Origin: an uncultured Lachnospiraceae bacterium | GTDB taxonomy: Bacteria; Bacillota; Clostridia; Lachnospirales; Lachnospiraceae | DNA length: 64,000 bases | Direction: 5' to 3' | NCBI GenBank assembly: GCA_934343915.1 | Contig: CAKRIL010000011.1 | Span: 1-64,000 of the forward strand | Shown: piece by piece, positions 1 to 8,564 of the stretch | Layout of the letters: each line of letters starts with the position of its first letter | Numbering within the stretch: the first letter of the stretch is position 1 | Program-made: the position numbers and the translations under genes | The notes under the pieces: generated by a model | Database searches by the model: none | What the model was told of the DNA's origin: nothing | What the model saw: only the letters and a program-made list of their open reading frames with translations

Positions 1-133
1 TTAGATGGATAAACAGACATGAGCAAAACAGGGCGATAGCCCGATTTGCGAATGGCGGTTGTGATTTCGAGAGTTCGCAGAACGGAGAAATCACATTTAT
101 TATATATGATACAACATATATAATGTAATTGCA
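1..133. other. Left-edge intergenic region with hairpins
   Basis: No gene seen. It holds a small stem GGGC/GCCC (31-42) and a larger imperfect hairpin with arms TGTGATTTC (60-68) and GAAATCACA (87-95). The 18-mer TGTGATTTCGAGAGTTCG (60-77) recurs at 39910-39927 upstream of a LysR gene, so this is probably a fragment of an interspersed repeat. An AT-rich stretch from about 95 may carry the ilvD promoter, but I cannot place the boxes with confidence. Confidence 0.5.
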
Positions 134-169
134 ATGTATGAATTATGTATGGATATGGAGGCATCAACA

Positions 170-1831
170 ATGAGAAGTGACGCAGTTTTTAAGGGAACCC
201 AGCAGGCTCCGCATCGTTCCCTGTTTAATGCACTGGGACTTACTGAGGAGGAGATGAACAGACCGTTAATCGGTATCGTAAGCTCCTACAATGAGATTGT
301 TCCGGGTCATATGAATATTGATAAATTGGTCGAGGCGGTTAAGCTCGGCGTTGCAATGGCAGGTGGTACACCTAGAGTATTCCCGGCTATCGCAGTATGC
401 GATGGTATTGCGATGGGACATACGGGAATGAAGTACTCGCTTGTTACAAGAGATTTGATTGCGGATTCCACAGAGTGTATGGCACTTGCGCATCAGTTCG
501 ACGGACTTGTAATGATTCCTAACTGTGACAAGAACGTGCCGGGACTTCTCATGGCTGCTGCAAGAGTTAATATCCCTACAATTTTTGTCAGCGGCGGACC
601 GATGCTTGCAGGTAAGGTCGCAGGCTGCAAGACCAGTCTTTCGAGTATGTTCGAGGCGGTCGGTGCATATGCTGCCGGTAAGATTACCGAGGAGCAGCTT
701 AAGGAGTATGAGGCTAAGACCTGTCCTACATGCGGCTCATGTTCAGGTATGTACACAGCCAACTCCATGAACTGCCTTACAGAGGCGCTTGGAATGGGAC
801 TTCGCGGCAACGGAACGATTCCTGCCGTATATTCAGAGAGAATCAAGCTTGCAAAGCATGCGGGCATGCAGATTATGGAGCTTGTTAAGAAGGATATCAA
901 GCCTAGAGATATTATGACGGAGAAGGCATTCATGAATGCACTTACCGTTGACATGGCACTTGGATGCTCGACGAACAGTATGCTTCATCTTCCTGCTATT
1001 GCAAGAGAGGCGGGAGTGGAGCTCAATGTGGATATTGCCAATGAGATTAGTGCGAGAACGCCTAACCTGTGTCATCTTGCTCCGGCAGGACATACATATA
1101 TTGAGGAGCTCAATGAAGCGGGCGGTGTATATGCCGTTATGAACGAGCTCAATAAGAAGAAGCTTCTTAATACGGATGTGTTGACTGTCACAGGCAGGAC
1201 CATGGCGGAGAATATTGAGGGCTGTGAGAATATGGACACAGAGGTTATAAGACCTATTGACAATCCTTACAGCACGACGGGAGGTATTGCGGTTCTCAAG
1301 GGAAATCTTGCACCTGACTCATGTGTGGTAAAGCGTTCCGCTGTTGTACCTGAGATGATGGTTCATGAAGGCCCTGCAAGAGTATTTGACTGTGAGGAGG
1401 ATGCCATTGCAGCTATTAAGGGCGGCAAGATTGTCGCAGGAGATGTAGTGGTAATCAGATATGAAGGCCCTAAGGGAGGTCCGGGCATGCGTGAGATGCT
1501 CAATCCTACATCCGCGATTGCCGGAATGGGACTTGGTTCAAGCGTAGCACTTATTACGGACGGACGTTTCTCGGGAGCATCAAGAGGAGCCTCAATCGGA
1601 CATGTGTGTCCTGAGGCTGCGGTAGGAGGTCCTATCGCTCTTGTGGAAGAGGGAGATTTGATTAAGATTAATATTCCTGAGAATAAGCTTGAGCTTGCGG
1701 TTTCCGATGAGGAGCTTGCAGCGAGAAAGGCTAAGTGGCAGCCTAGAGCGCCTAAGGTTACAACAGGCTACCTTGCAAGATACGCTAAGATGGTATCGGA
1801 TTCCTGCAAGGGTGCGGTACTTGAGAAATAA
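170..1831 (+). CDS. ilvD: Dihydroxy-acid dehydratase
   Basis: Dehydrates 2,3-dihydroxy-isovalerate and its methylvalerate homologue to the 2-keto acids in cytoplasmic valine/isoleucine synthesis. The 553-residue length is normal. Iron-sulfur ligand motifs are visible: NCDKNVPG near residue 118 and TCGSCSGMYTANSMNC near residue 188. The C-terminal half has the usual GRFSGASRG and GPKGGPGM motifs. I chose the ATG at 170 because GGATATGGAGG (151-161) lies just upstream and translation then begins MRSDAVFKGT, as in the family; an in-frame ATG at 134 is possible but has no such site. It is followed after 19 bp by ilvB, so the two are probably co-transcribed. Confidence 0.97.
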   Translation: MRSDAVFKGTQQAPHRSLFNALGLTEEEMNRPLIGIVSSYNEIVPGHMNIDKLVEAVKLGVAMAGGTPRVFPAIAVCDGIAMGHTGMKYSLVTRDLIADSTECMALAHQFDGLVMIPNCDKNVPGLLMAAARVNIPTIFVSGGPMLAGKVAGCKTSLSSMFEAVGAYAAGKITEEQLKEYEAKTCPTCGSCSGMYTANSMNCLTEALGMGLRGNGTIPAVYSERIKLAKHAGMQIMELVKKDIKPRDIMTEKAFMNALTVDMALGCSTNSMLHLPAIAREAGVELNVDIANEISARTPNLCHLAPAGHTYIEELNEAGGVYAVMNELNKKKLLNTDVLTVTGRTMAENIEGCENMDTEVIRPIDNPYSTTGGIAVLKGNLAPDSCVVKRSAVVPEMMVHEGPARVFDCEEDAIAAIKGGKIVAGDVVVIRYEGPKGGPGMREMLNPTSAIAGMGLGSSVALITDGRFSGASRGASIGHVCPEAAVGGPIALVEEGDLIKINIPENKLELAVSDEELAARKAKWQPRAPKVTTGYLARYAKMVSDSCKGAVLEK

Positions 1832-1850
1832 TATTAGGGAGGATTCATAG

Positions 1851-3530
1851 ATGCAGTTAAACGGTTCACAGATATTGATTGAGTGTTTGAAAGAGCAGGG
1901 GGTAGACACCGTATTCGGTTATCCGGGTGGTGCCATCCTCAATGTATATGACGAATTATATAAGAATTCAGATAAGATTACACATATTCTTACATCCCAT
2001 GAGCAGGGAGCATCCCATGCTGCTGACGGATATGCGAGAGCAACCGGAAAAGTCGGTGTGTGCTTCGCAACATCAGGTCCGGGAGCAACCAATCTTGTAA
2101 CAGGTATTGCAACCGCGTATATGGATTCGGTTCCGATTGTGGCAGTTACCTGCAATGTCGGTGTATCACTTCTCGGAAAGGATTCTTTTCAGGAGATAGA
2201 TATAGCGGGCGTTACGATGCCGATAACGAAGCATAATTTTATAGTTAAGGATGTCAATAAGCTTGCGGATGTTGTGAGAGCTGCATTTAAGATAGCTGCT
2301 TCCGGCAGACCGGGTCCCGTGCTTATAGATATCACCAAGGATGCCACGGCAGCCATGGCCGAGTATGAGTACAAGAAGCCTGAACCTATCGAGCGTGTTG
2401 CCGATACAATCAAGACGGAGGATGTTGATAAGGCTGTTGAGATAATTTCTCAGGCAAAGAAGCCTTTTGTATTCGTTGGAGGCGGAGCAGTTATATCAGG
2501 AGCGGACAAGGAGCTTGCCGAGTTCGTTGAGAAGCTTCATGCACCTGTAACAGATTCTCTTATGGGTAAGGGAGCATTCAACGGAACAAGCCCTCTCTAT
2601 ATGGGAATGCTCGGAATGCATGGCACTAAGGCAGCCAACTTCGGTGTATCGGAATGTGACCTTTTGGTTGTAGTAGGTGCAAGATTCTCGGACAGAGTTA
2701 CGGGAAATGCAAAGAAGTTCGCTACCAATGCGAAGATTGTACAGTTCGATGTTGACCCGGCAGAGATTAATAAGAATGTCAAAGTTGATGCGAGTGTAAT
2801 AGGAGATATCAAGGAGATATTAAAGAGGGTTAATGATAAGCTCACACAGCAGCATCATGATGAGTGGGTTGCATACGTTGAGGAGCTTGCAAAGAAGTAT
2901 CCGCTTACATATCATACTGATAAGCTTACAGGTCCTTATATCATGGAGAAGATATATGAGGTTACAAAGGGTGATGCAATCATCACGACAGAGGTTGGCC
3001 AGCATCAGATGTGGGCTGCACAGTTCTACAAGTATAAGGAGCCGAGACAGCTTCTCACATCCGGCGGACTCGGAACAATGGGCTACGGACTTGGAGCAAG
3101 CATCGGAGCAAAGTGGGGACGCAGGGATAAGACAGTTATCAATATCGCAGGTGACGGCTGCTTCCGTATGAACATGAATGAGATTGCCACAGCCACAAGA
3201 TACAATATCCCGATTATCGAGGTTGTTGTAAATAACCACGTTCTCGGTATGGTTCGCCAGTGGCAGACACTTTTCTACGGACAGAGATATTCGGCTACGG
3301 TTCTTGATGATCAGGTAGATTTTGTCAAGCTTGCCGAGGCTATGGGAGCTAAGGGCTATAAGGTTACAACCTGCGAGGAGTTCGAGGCGGCAATCAAGGA
3401 TGCCATTGCGCTCAATATTCCGTGTCTTCTTGACTGTCATATCGAGAAGGATGATAAGGTATTCCCTATGGTTGCACCGGGAGCCGCAATATCCGAGGCA
3501 TTTGGCGAGGAGAAGTTCTTAGACTGCTAA
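1851..3530 (+). CDS. ilvB: Acetolactate synthase, large (catalytic) subunit
   Basis: ThDP-dependent condensation of pyruvate (or pyruvate plus 2-ketobutyrate), the first common step of branched-chain amino acid synthesis. It has 559 residues. The ThDP-activating Glu sits in TSHEQGASHAADGYARATG (near residue 49), and the ThDP/Mg motif GDGCFRMNMNEIATA begins near residue 433 and continues to the NNHVLGM segment. RBS TTAGGGAGGA precedes the ATG. The regulatory small subunit (ilvN/ilvH) is not adjacent, because a terminator follows directly. A catabolic AlsS-type enzyme is less likely given the ilvD neighbour. Confidence 0.95.
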   Translation: MQLNGSQILIECLKEQGVDTVFGYPGGAILNVYDELYKNSDKITHILTSHEQGASHAADGYARATGKVGVCFATSGPGATNLVTGIATAYMDSVPIVAVTCNVGVSLLGKDSFQEIDIAGVTMPITKHNFIVKDVNKLADVVRAAFKIAASGRPGPVLIDITKDATAAMAEYEYKKPEPIERVADTIKTEDVDKAVEIISQAKKPFVFVGGGAVISGADKELAEFVEKLHAPVTDSLMGKGAFNGTSPLYMGMLGMHGTKAANFGVSECDLLVVVGARFSDRVTGNAKKFATNAKIVQFDVDPAEINKNVKVDASVIGDIKEILKRVNDKLTQQHHDEWVAYVEELAKKYPLTYHTDKLTGPYIMEKIYEVTKGDAIITTEVGQHQMWAAQFYKYKEPRQLLTSGGLGTMGYGLGASIGAKWGRRDKTVINIAGDGCFRMNMNEIATATRYNIPIIEVVVNNHVLGMVRQWQTLFYGQRYSATVLDDQVDFVKLAEAMGAKGYKVTTCEEFEAAIKDAIALNIPCLLDCHIEKDDKVFPMVAPGAAISEAFGEEKFLDC

Positions 3531-3580
3531 GCTTTTTGGGACACAGGTTTGGTTCGTGTCCAACGTGAATAGATAATATG

Positions 3581-3620
3581 AAAACAGCAATTTTCCATGT
3601 GGGGAAAATTGCTGTTTTTT
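3581..3620 (+). terminator. Rho-independent terminator of ilvD-ilvB
   Basis: Arms AAACAGCAATTTTCC and GGAAAATTGCTGTTT with a short ATGTGG loop, followed by a T-run. It lies 50 bp after the ilvB stop. Confidence 0.93.
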
Positions 3621-3682
3621 AGTGTTTTGAAGATTAAAGGTCATTATTTTATTTGCATGGCAAAATCTGTAATAAAAATATG

Positions 3683-3711
3683 TTGACATATAATATTATA
3701 TGACGTATAGT
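3683..3711 (+). promoter_or_regulatory. Promoter with 16-bp palindromic operator for the PadR operon
   Basis: TTGACA (3683-3688), a 17-bp spacer and TATAGT (3706-3711). The spacer region contains CATATAATATTATATG (3687-3702), a perfect 16-bp palindrome that overlaps the end of the -35 box. PadR-type repressors commonly bind such sites in their own promoters, so autoregulation is a reasonable inference. Confidence 0.8.
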
Positions 3712-3752
3712 ATTAGCAAGCAAATAATATTGTATGAAAAAGGAGGTGCGGT

Positions 3753-4076
3753 ATGGCGTTTCAGGTGAGTGCATCATTGCTCGATGCATGCGTGCTGTCT
3801 GTTTTGGAACAGTCTGATGTGTATGGCTATGAACTGACGCAGCGCATAAAGGAGCTTATGAAGATATCGGAGTCGACATTGTATCCGGTGCTCAGAAGAC
3901 TTCAGAAGGAAGAATCAGTCACCGTATATGATATGCCGTACAATGGCAGGAACAGAAGGTATTATTCAATAACACCTGCCGGGCATGAGAAGCTTGCACA
4001 GTACAGGCTTGAATGGGAGGAATATAAAAGTATTATAGATAGTGTTATGGGAGGGAATAAGGATGACCAGAGATGA
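3753..4076 (+). CDS. PadR-family transcriptional regulator
   Basis: A 107-residue winged-helix regulator. The N-terminal half carries the PadR core (SVLEQSDVYGYELTQRIKE, then SESTLYPVLRRLQKE), the wing is in RNRRYYSITPAG, and a short C-terminal dimerisation helix follows. RBS AAAGGAGGTG precedes the ATG. Its end overlaps the next gene by 14 bp, giving translational coupling to a HAAS-domain membrane protein and then a DUF4097 protein. This three-gene arrangement is common in Firmicutes and is thought to sense and respond to envelope stress. The ligand is unknown. Confidence 0.93.
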   Translation: MAFQVSASLLDACVLSVLEQSDVYGYELTQRIKELMKISESTLYPVLRRLQKEESVTVYDMPYNGRNRRYYSITPAGHEKLAQYRLEWEEYKSIIDSVMGGNKDDQR

Positions 4077-4659
4077 ATATCTTCAGATTCTCAGAGATAA
4101 TCTGACAACTATGACGGATGATGAGAAGGATGATGTTATAAGGTATTATTTAGAGTATTTTATTGATTCGGGAAATGAACAGGCGACTATGGAAGAGCTT
4201 GGAGCTCCGGAGGCATTGGCGGACAGACTGTGCGGTACCGACAATTATAAGAATAAGAAAAATGAAGACGAATGGAGGGCTGACACTGCGGACTCCTACA
4301 CTTACGAAGGCGGTTACGGGAAAAAGAAGAAGTCTGTCGGCAAGATTATCGCAATCATATGTACATCGCCTATATGGATTCCGATTGCGCTCACGGCAGC
4401 TACACTTTTGGCTTCGCTGATTATTGTGATTTTTTCCATAGTATTAGCGGTATTTATTGTTGCAGCAGTATGTGTTGTCGGCGGAGCAGCATGTCTGATA
4501 GCCGGAGCGATAGCATTTGCTAAGTCAGTGGCAGACGGACTTGTCGTGTTCGGAGGCGGTCTGGTCACAATAGGAATCGGAATACTCGCGTATTTCCTTG
4601 CAATGCATATTTATAAGGGAACAAAGTATTTTATTAAGAAGATAGCAAGGAAGGATTGA
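4063..4659 (+). CDS. HAAS-domain (DUF1700-like) membrane protein
   Basis: 198 residues. The N-terminal ~70 residues form the HAAS-type helical domain (MTRDEYLQILRDNL, then DEKDDVIRYYLEYFIDSG and a predicted LGAPEALADRL helix). Next comes a charged linker with KKKK and a long hydrophobic block of about four membrane segments from roughly residue 95. The start at 4063 is supported by GGGAGGGAATAAGG immediately upstream, and the gene overlaps the PadR stop. HAAS proteins are usually genetically linked to PadR regulators and may act as a membrane partner. The exact function is unknown. Confidence 0.88.
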   Translation: MTRDEYLQILRDNLTTMTDDEKDDVIRYYLEYFIDSGNEQATMEELGAPEALADRLCGTDNYKNKKNEDEWRADTADSYTYEGGYGKKKKSVGKIIAIICTSPIWIPIALTAATLLASLIIVIFSIVLAVFIVAAVCVVGGAACLIAGAIAFAKSVADGLVVFGGGLVTIGIGILAYFLAMHIYKGTKYFIKKIARKD

Positions 4660-4702
4660 GTATACTGCCGGACTACAATGCAGGAAATGGAGAGATGTTG
4701 AT

Positions 4703-5695
4703 ATGAAGAAAAGAAAAGTTTTGCTTGCTGCGGTTATATGTATTTTCCTGGGTGGAATTATATTGTCGATAGGATGGGTAATGGGCGGAAGGGGAATCAG
4801 ATTTGATTCTTCGTCGAAGGATAAGCTCAAGCTTATGAGCTCAGCCAAGGAATATTCGGTATACGACATGGACTATGAGGCTTTCAGGGGAGTGCTTATT
4901 GACGTTCCTGACTGCGATATATATGTGGGACATTCCGAGAATGGAAAGTTCGGAGTGGACATGAGACTCACTATCTATGATGACGAGGATGTTGAATTTT
5001 ATGTGACGGATGAGAAGGACGGGCAGCCGGGATATCTGGTCATAAAAAATAATTCCGAGTCACCGGTGCTGAGCTTCAATTTTGATTTTTTCAGCCAAAA
5101 TGAGCAGTATATAAAGTTGTACATACCCGACGGAGATTACGATTACATACGCGCCGGTTCAAGCAACAGCAGCATTATGTTTGAGGATATTTCGGCAAAG
5201 AATGAAATCGGTACCGACTGTAAGAACGGAAGCATCACCCTTAAGAATGTGAGTGCCGATTATGTATTTGCACAGACGACGAACAGCACGGCGGTCGTTG
5301 AGGATGTCAGTGCGCAGAGGCTTAGAGTTGAAACAACCAACGGAAATATTCTGCTTAAGAATACAATGGCGGACAGCATGAATGTATCGACGAGCAACGG
5401 CAAGGTTGAGCTCGATGATGTGAGCGGAGCTGATGCCGTGGTTAAGACAAGCAACGGACAGATTGTTTTTGACAATGTGGACTTCGATAACAGTATTGAG
5501 GCGCAGACCTCCAATTCTTCAATTAAGGCAGTTTTTGCAGGAAGGGACAGTGATTATTCCTATGACCTTAAGACGAGCAATGCGGACATAAGTGTCGACG
5601 GCGATAAGCTCGGAACGAAGTATAAGGGAGGAAGCGGACAGATTGATGTCAAGCTCAAAACGAGCAACGGAGATATAACGGTTAAGTACAACTAA
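4703..5695 (+). CDS. DUF4097-family beta-repeat membrane-anchored protein
   Basis: 330 residues. An N-terminal signal-anchor (VLLAAVICIFLGGIILSIGW) is followed by an extracytoplasmic region of repeating short beta units rich in S/T-N-G-x-I/V patterns (TTNGNILLKN, TSNGKVELDD, TSNGQIVFDN, TSNADISVDG, TSNGDITVKY), typical of DUF4097 beta-helices. It is the third gene of the PadR-HAAS operon and is followed by a terminator. It probably faces outward at the cell surface. No enzymatic motif is visible. Confidence 0.88.
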   Translation: MKKRKVLLAAVICIFLGGIILSIGWVMGGRGIRFDSSSKDKLKLMSSAKEYSVYDMDYEAFRGVLIDVPDCDIYVGHSENGKFGVDMRLTIYDDEDVEFYVTDEKDGQPGYLVIKNNSESPVLSFNFDFFSQNEQYIKLYIPDGDYDYIRAGSSNSSIMFEDISAKNEIGTDCKNGSITLKNVSADYVFAQTTNSTAVVEDVSAQRLRVETTNGNILLKNTMADSMNVSTSNGKVELDDVSGADAVVKTSNGQIVFDNVDFDNSIEAQTSNSSIKAVFAGRDSDYSYDLKTSNADISVDGDKLGTKYKGGSGQIDVKLKTSNGDITVKYN

Positions 5696-5710
5696 ATTAT
5701 TTTGAGTATG

Positions 5711-5755
5711 TACCCTTAAGGAGCCGGAACAACGGTTCTTTAAGGGTATTTTTTT
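5711..5755 (+). terminator. Terminator after the DUF4097 gene
   Basis: TACCCTTAAGGAGCCG pairs with CGGTTCTTTAAGGGTA (two G-U wobbles), followed by a run of T residues. Confidence 0.92.
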
Positions 5756-5823
5756 CTTATATAAAGTTAATAGCTGATATACTGTTATAAGCGTACCCTA
5801 TATCAGACTATAAACTTGCTGTA

Positions 5824-5853
5824 TTAACACTTTTCCGATAGGTTTGCTATACT
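5824..5853 (+). promoter_or_regulatory. Putative promoter of the metNIQ operon
   Basis: TTAACA (5824-5829), an 18-bp spacer and TATACT (5848-5853), about 50 bp before the metN start. The spacer contains TTCCGATAGG. I see no SAM-I, SAM-II or T-box-like leader between this promoter and metN, so regulation is more likely by a protein. Confidence 0.6.
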
Positions 5854-5901
5854 TTCAGACAACAGATAACCAACAGGCAGAGCTAAGGAGGGGAGAACCT
5901 C

Positions 5902-6924
5902 ATGATTGAGTTAAGGAATGTCAGTAAGATATTTAAAACCAAGGAGAGCGAGGTAAGAGCACTTGATGATGTGAACCTTACGATAGAGGACGGTGACATA
6001 TACGGAATTATAGGATTCTCAGGAGCAGGAAAATCTACACTTATAAGAACAATAAATGCACTTGAGACTCCCACGTCCGGGCAGGTATTGATTAACGGTG
6101 AGGATATAAATGCACTCAAAAAATCAGAACTCAGAAAGAGAAGAAAGAAGATAGGAATGATTTTTCAACAGTTCAACCTGCTGGAGACCAAGACGGTATA
6201 TGAGAACATAGCTCTTCCACTTGTTCTGAACCATGTCCCTAAGGATAAGATAAAGAAAAAGGTTGAGGAAGTCTTAGAGTATGTTGAGCTGACAGACAAG
6301 AAGGATGTATATCCGTCGAAGCTCTCGGGCGGACAGAAGCAGAGAGTCGGAATTGCAAGAGCGCTCGCGACAGAGCCGTCAATCCTTTTGAGTGATGAAT
6401 CGACAAGCGCACTTGATCCTAAGACAACGAAGGCGATACTTAAGCTTTTAAAGAAAATCAACAAGGAGCTTAAGATTACGATAGTTCTCATCACACATGA
6501 GATGAATGTAATTCAGAGCATATGCAATCATGTGGCGGTTATGGAAAATGGAAAGATAGTCGAGAGAGGTGAGGTGCTTGAGGTATTCAGCGAACCAAAG
6601 CAGGAGATTACGAAGAACTTTGTCAAGACTGTAATTAATGACAGCGTCCCTGAACTGCTGGTTGAGAGCATCAGAGCGGAGAAAAAGAACAATAAGCTTC
6701 TTAAGCTTAAGTTCCTTGACAGCGACAGTACAGAATCGGTGCTCTCGGGAGTCAATAAAAATTATGATGTTGAGACCAATATATTGTTCGCCAACATCAG
6801 TGAGATACAGGAGAGAGTGCTTGGAATCATAATCGTTCAGATAGTCGGAAGCGTCGAGGCGATTGAGGGAGCACAGCAGTACTTTACCAGGCACGGTGTC
6901 GGCTATACCGAGATAGGCTTGTAG
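5902..6924 (+). CDS. metN: Methionine ABC transporter ATP-binding protein
   Basis: ATPase of the MetNIQ importer for methionine and related sulfur compounds, on the cytoplasmic face of the membrane. In its 340 residues I see Walker A GFSGAGKS (near residue 37), the ABC signature LSGGQKQR (near 142), and Walker B ILLSDESTSALDP, where Ser replaces the more usual Cys/Ala of the family. A C-terminal NIL-type domain (from about residue 260) is the methionine-sensing domain of MetN. RBS AAGGAGGGG precedes the ATG. First gene of a sulfur amino acid operon. Confidence 0.95.
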   Translation: MIELRNVSKIFKTKESEVRALDDVNLTIEDGDIYGIIGFSGAGKSTLIRTINALETPTSGQVLINGEDINALKKSELRKRRKKIGMIFQQFNLLETKTVYENIALPLVLNHVPKDKIKKKVEEVLEYVELTDKKDVYPSKLSGGQKQRVGIARALATEPSILLSDESTSALDPKTTKAILKLLKKINKELKITIVLITHEMNVIQSICNHVAVMENGKIVERGEVLEVFSEPKQEITKNFVKTVINDSVPELLVESIRAEKKNNKLLKLKFLDSDSTESVLSGVNKNYDVETNILFANISEIQERVLGIIIVQIVGSVEAIEGAQQYFTRHGVGYTEIGL

Positions 6925-6944
6925 AAGGCGGAAAGGAGAAGAAT

Positions 6945-7613
6945 ATGGCACTTGATAATTTCTTAGGAATATCCAATGAAAAGCTTTTGACCTCGTTTGC
7001 AGAGACACTGTACATGGTTGGAATATCATTAATTATTGCAACTGTGGCGGCATTCATACTGGCAATCGTGCTTATCTTTACGAGAAAAGGCGGTCTGTAT
7101 CCGAATGCGGTTGTCTATAACATAATCAATGTGATAATAAACATTGTGCGAAGCACACCGTTCGTTGTTCTATTGGTTGCAATAATGCCGGTGACAAAAT
7201 TGATTATCGGAACAAGAATAGGACCTACGGCGGCAATCGTACCGCTCACGGTCAATGCGATTCCTCTTCTGACAAGATTGTTTGAGAATTCACTGCTTGA
7301 TACGGGAAACGGAATCCTTGAGGCGGCGCTTTCCATGGGAGCTACACCGCTTCAGCTTGTGACCAAGTTCATATTACCTGAGTCGCTCGGCTCGGTGATA
7401 CTCTCACTTACAACAGGAATCGTCGGACTTATCGGGGCAAGTGCGATGGCAGGTTATGTAGGCGGAGGCGGTATCGGAGCACTGGTACTCAACTATGGTT
7501 ACAACAGATTTAATTTTACGCTTATGTATTCACTGGTGGTTGTACTCATAGTGATTACACAGTGCATACAGAGCCTTGGAAGCTATTTTGCAAGAAAGGC
7601 ACGCAGAAGATAA
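6945..7613 (+). CDS. metI: Methionine ABC transporter permease
   Basis: A 222-residue permease with about five membrane segments (for example ISLIIATVAAFILAIVLIF near residue 27). The inner-membrane coupling motif EAALSMGATPLQLVTKFILP (from about residue 126) contacts MetN. It lies 20 bp after metN with RBS GAAAGGAGAAG. Together with metN and metQ it forms a complete D/L-methionine importer. Confidence 0.95.
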   Translation: MALDNFLGISNEKLLTSFAETLYMVGISLIIATVAAFILAIVLIFTRKGGLYPNAVVYNIINVIINIVRSTPFVVLLVAIMPVTKLIIGTRIGPTAAIVPLTVNAIPLLTRLFENSLLDTGNGILEAALSMGATPLQLVTKFILPESLGSVILSLTTGIVGLIGASAMAGYVGGGGIGALVLNYGYNRFNFTLMYSLVVVLIVITQCIQSLGSYFARKARRR

Positions 7614-7678
7614 CAGCTTAAAAGCTGTATTATAAATAGGCAGATAATTAACAATAAAAATAAAGGAGAATAAAGATT

Positions 7679-8518
7679 ATGAAAAAGTTTGGAAAAAGAT
7701 TAGCGGTAATTGGAATAGCAGTATTGGCGGCAGCGCTTGCAGCGGGATGCGGAAAGAAACAGAGTGCATCGGGAGGAGAGGATAAGAAGGTGCTTACATA
7801 TGCGAAGGGTACCGGACCTTACACGGTACTTTTCGAGGAGCACATAATACCTATTCTTGAGGAGAAGGGCTACACCTTCAAGGTATCGGAGCTGACATTA
7901 CAGTATGCTGATGAGGCTATTGCCGATGGAGATGTTGATTTCTCGGTTGAGCAGCATATAGCTTACATGGATGCATTTAATAAGAGCTATAATTCTAATC
8001 TTGTGGCACTCACACCGATTCCTACGGTTCCTGCATCCGTATTTTCAGAGACACACAGCTCTGTTGATGAGATTGCCGACGGAATGAAAATTGCGGTTCC
8101 TCAGGACGAGGGAAATATGGCAAGAGCATTCGTGATGCTTCAGGATTTGGGCTGGATTACATTAAAGGAAGGAACGAACTTCGCAACAGCAAGCCCTGAG
8201 GATGTCGCTGAGAATCCTTATAATCTTCAGTTCCTTGAGATTGACACAAATATAATTGCCACTACACTTGCAGACTACGACTATGGTGTCATAACAGGCA
8301 GTATCGTGTATAATGCAGGTATCGACCCTTCGACAGCACTCTTTAATGAGAACCTCACCGAGAAGTTCTGGCTTCAGGTTGTGGTAAAGGATGCAGACAA
8401 GGATACACAGTGGGCTAAGGACATTGTGGCTGCATATCAGTCAAAGGAATTCACGGACTGGTTAAAGGCAAATAACGAGAGCGAATACAGAAACCTTTGG
8501 TCAATACCTGAGTACTAA
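7679..8518 (+). CDS. metQ: MetQ/NlpA-family substrate-binding lipoprotein
   Basis: 279 residues with an N-terminal lipoprotein signal (basic MKKFGKR, hydrophobic core, lipobox-like LAAGC with Cys near residue 22). The mature NlpA/MetQ-type solute-binding domain includes YAKGTGPYTVLFEEHIIP and VDFSVEQHIAYMDAFN. It captures methionine or a related ligand outside the membrane and delivers it to MetI. RBS AAAGGAGAA. The C-S lyases downstream suggest the ligand may be cystathionine, cystine-type or homocysteine-like rather than strictly methionine; this is inference. Confidence 0.93.
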   Translation: MKKFGKRLAVIGIAVLAAALAAGCGKKQSASGGEDKKVLTYAKGTGPYTVLFEEHIIPILEEKGYTFKVSELTLQYADEAIADGDVDFSVEQHIAYMDAFNKSYNSNLVALTPIPTVPASVFSETHSSVDEIADGMKIAVPQDEGNMARAFVMLQDLGWITLKEGTNFATASPEDVAENPYNLQFLEIDTNIIATTLADYDYGVITGSIVYNAGIDPSTALFNENLTEKFWLQVVVKDADKDTQWAKDIVAAYQSKEFTDWLKANNESEYRNLWSIPEY

Positions 8519-8564
8519 GATGCAGCTCTCATTTGCCAATCTCAAAAATTGAAAGGAAAATCGC

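Noticed and set aside
95..169. Possible T-box or attenuator leader before ilvD
   Set aside because: No T-box sequence and no terminator hairpin are seen in the short upstream region available; part may lie outside the window.
5760..5901. Possible SAM riboswitch upstream of metNIQ
   Set aside because: The SAM-I core motifs are not visible between the promoter and metN; the interval is only about 50 bp after the -10.
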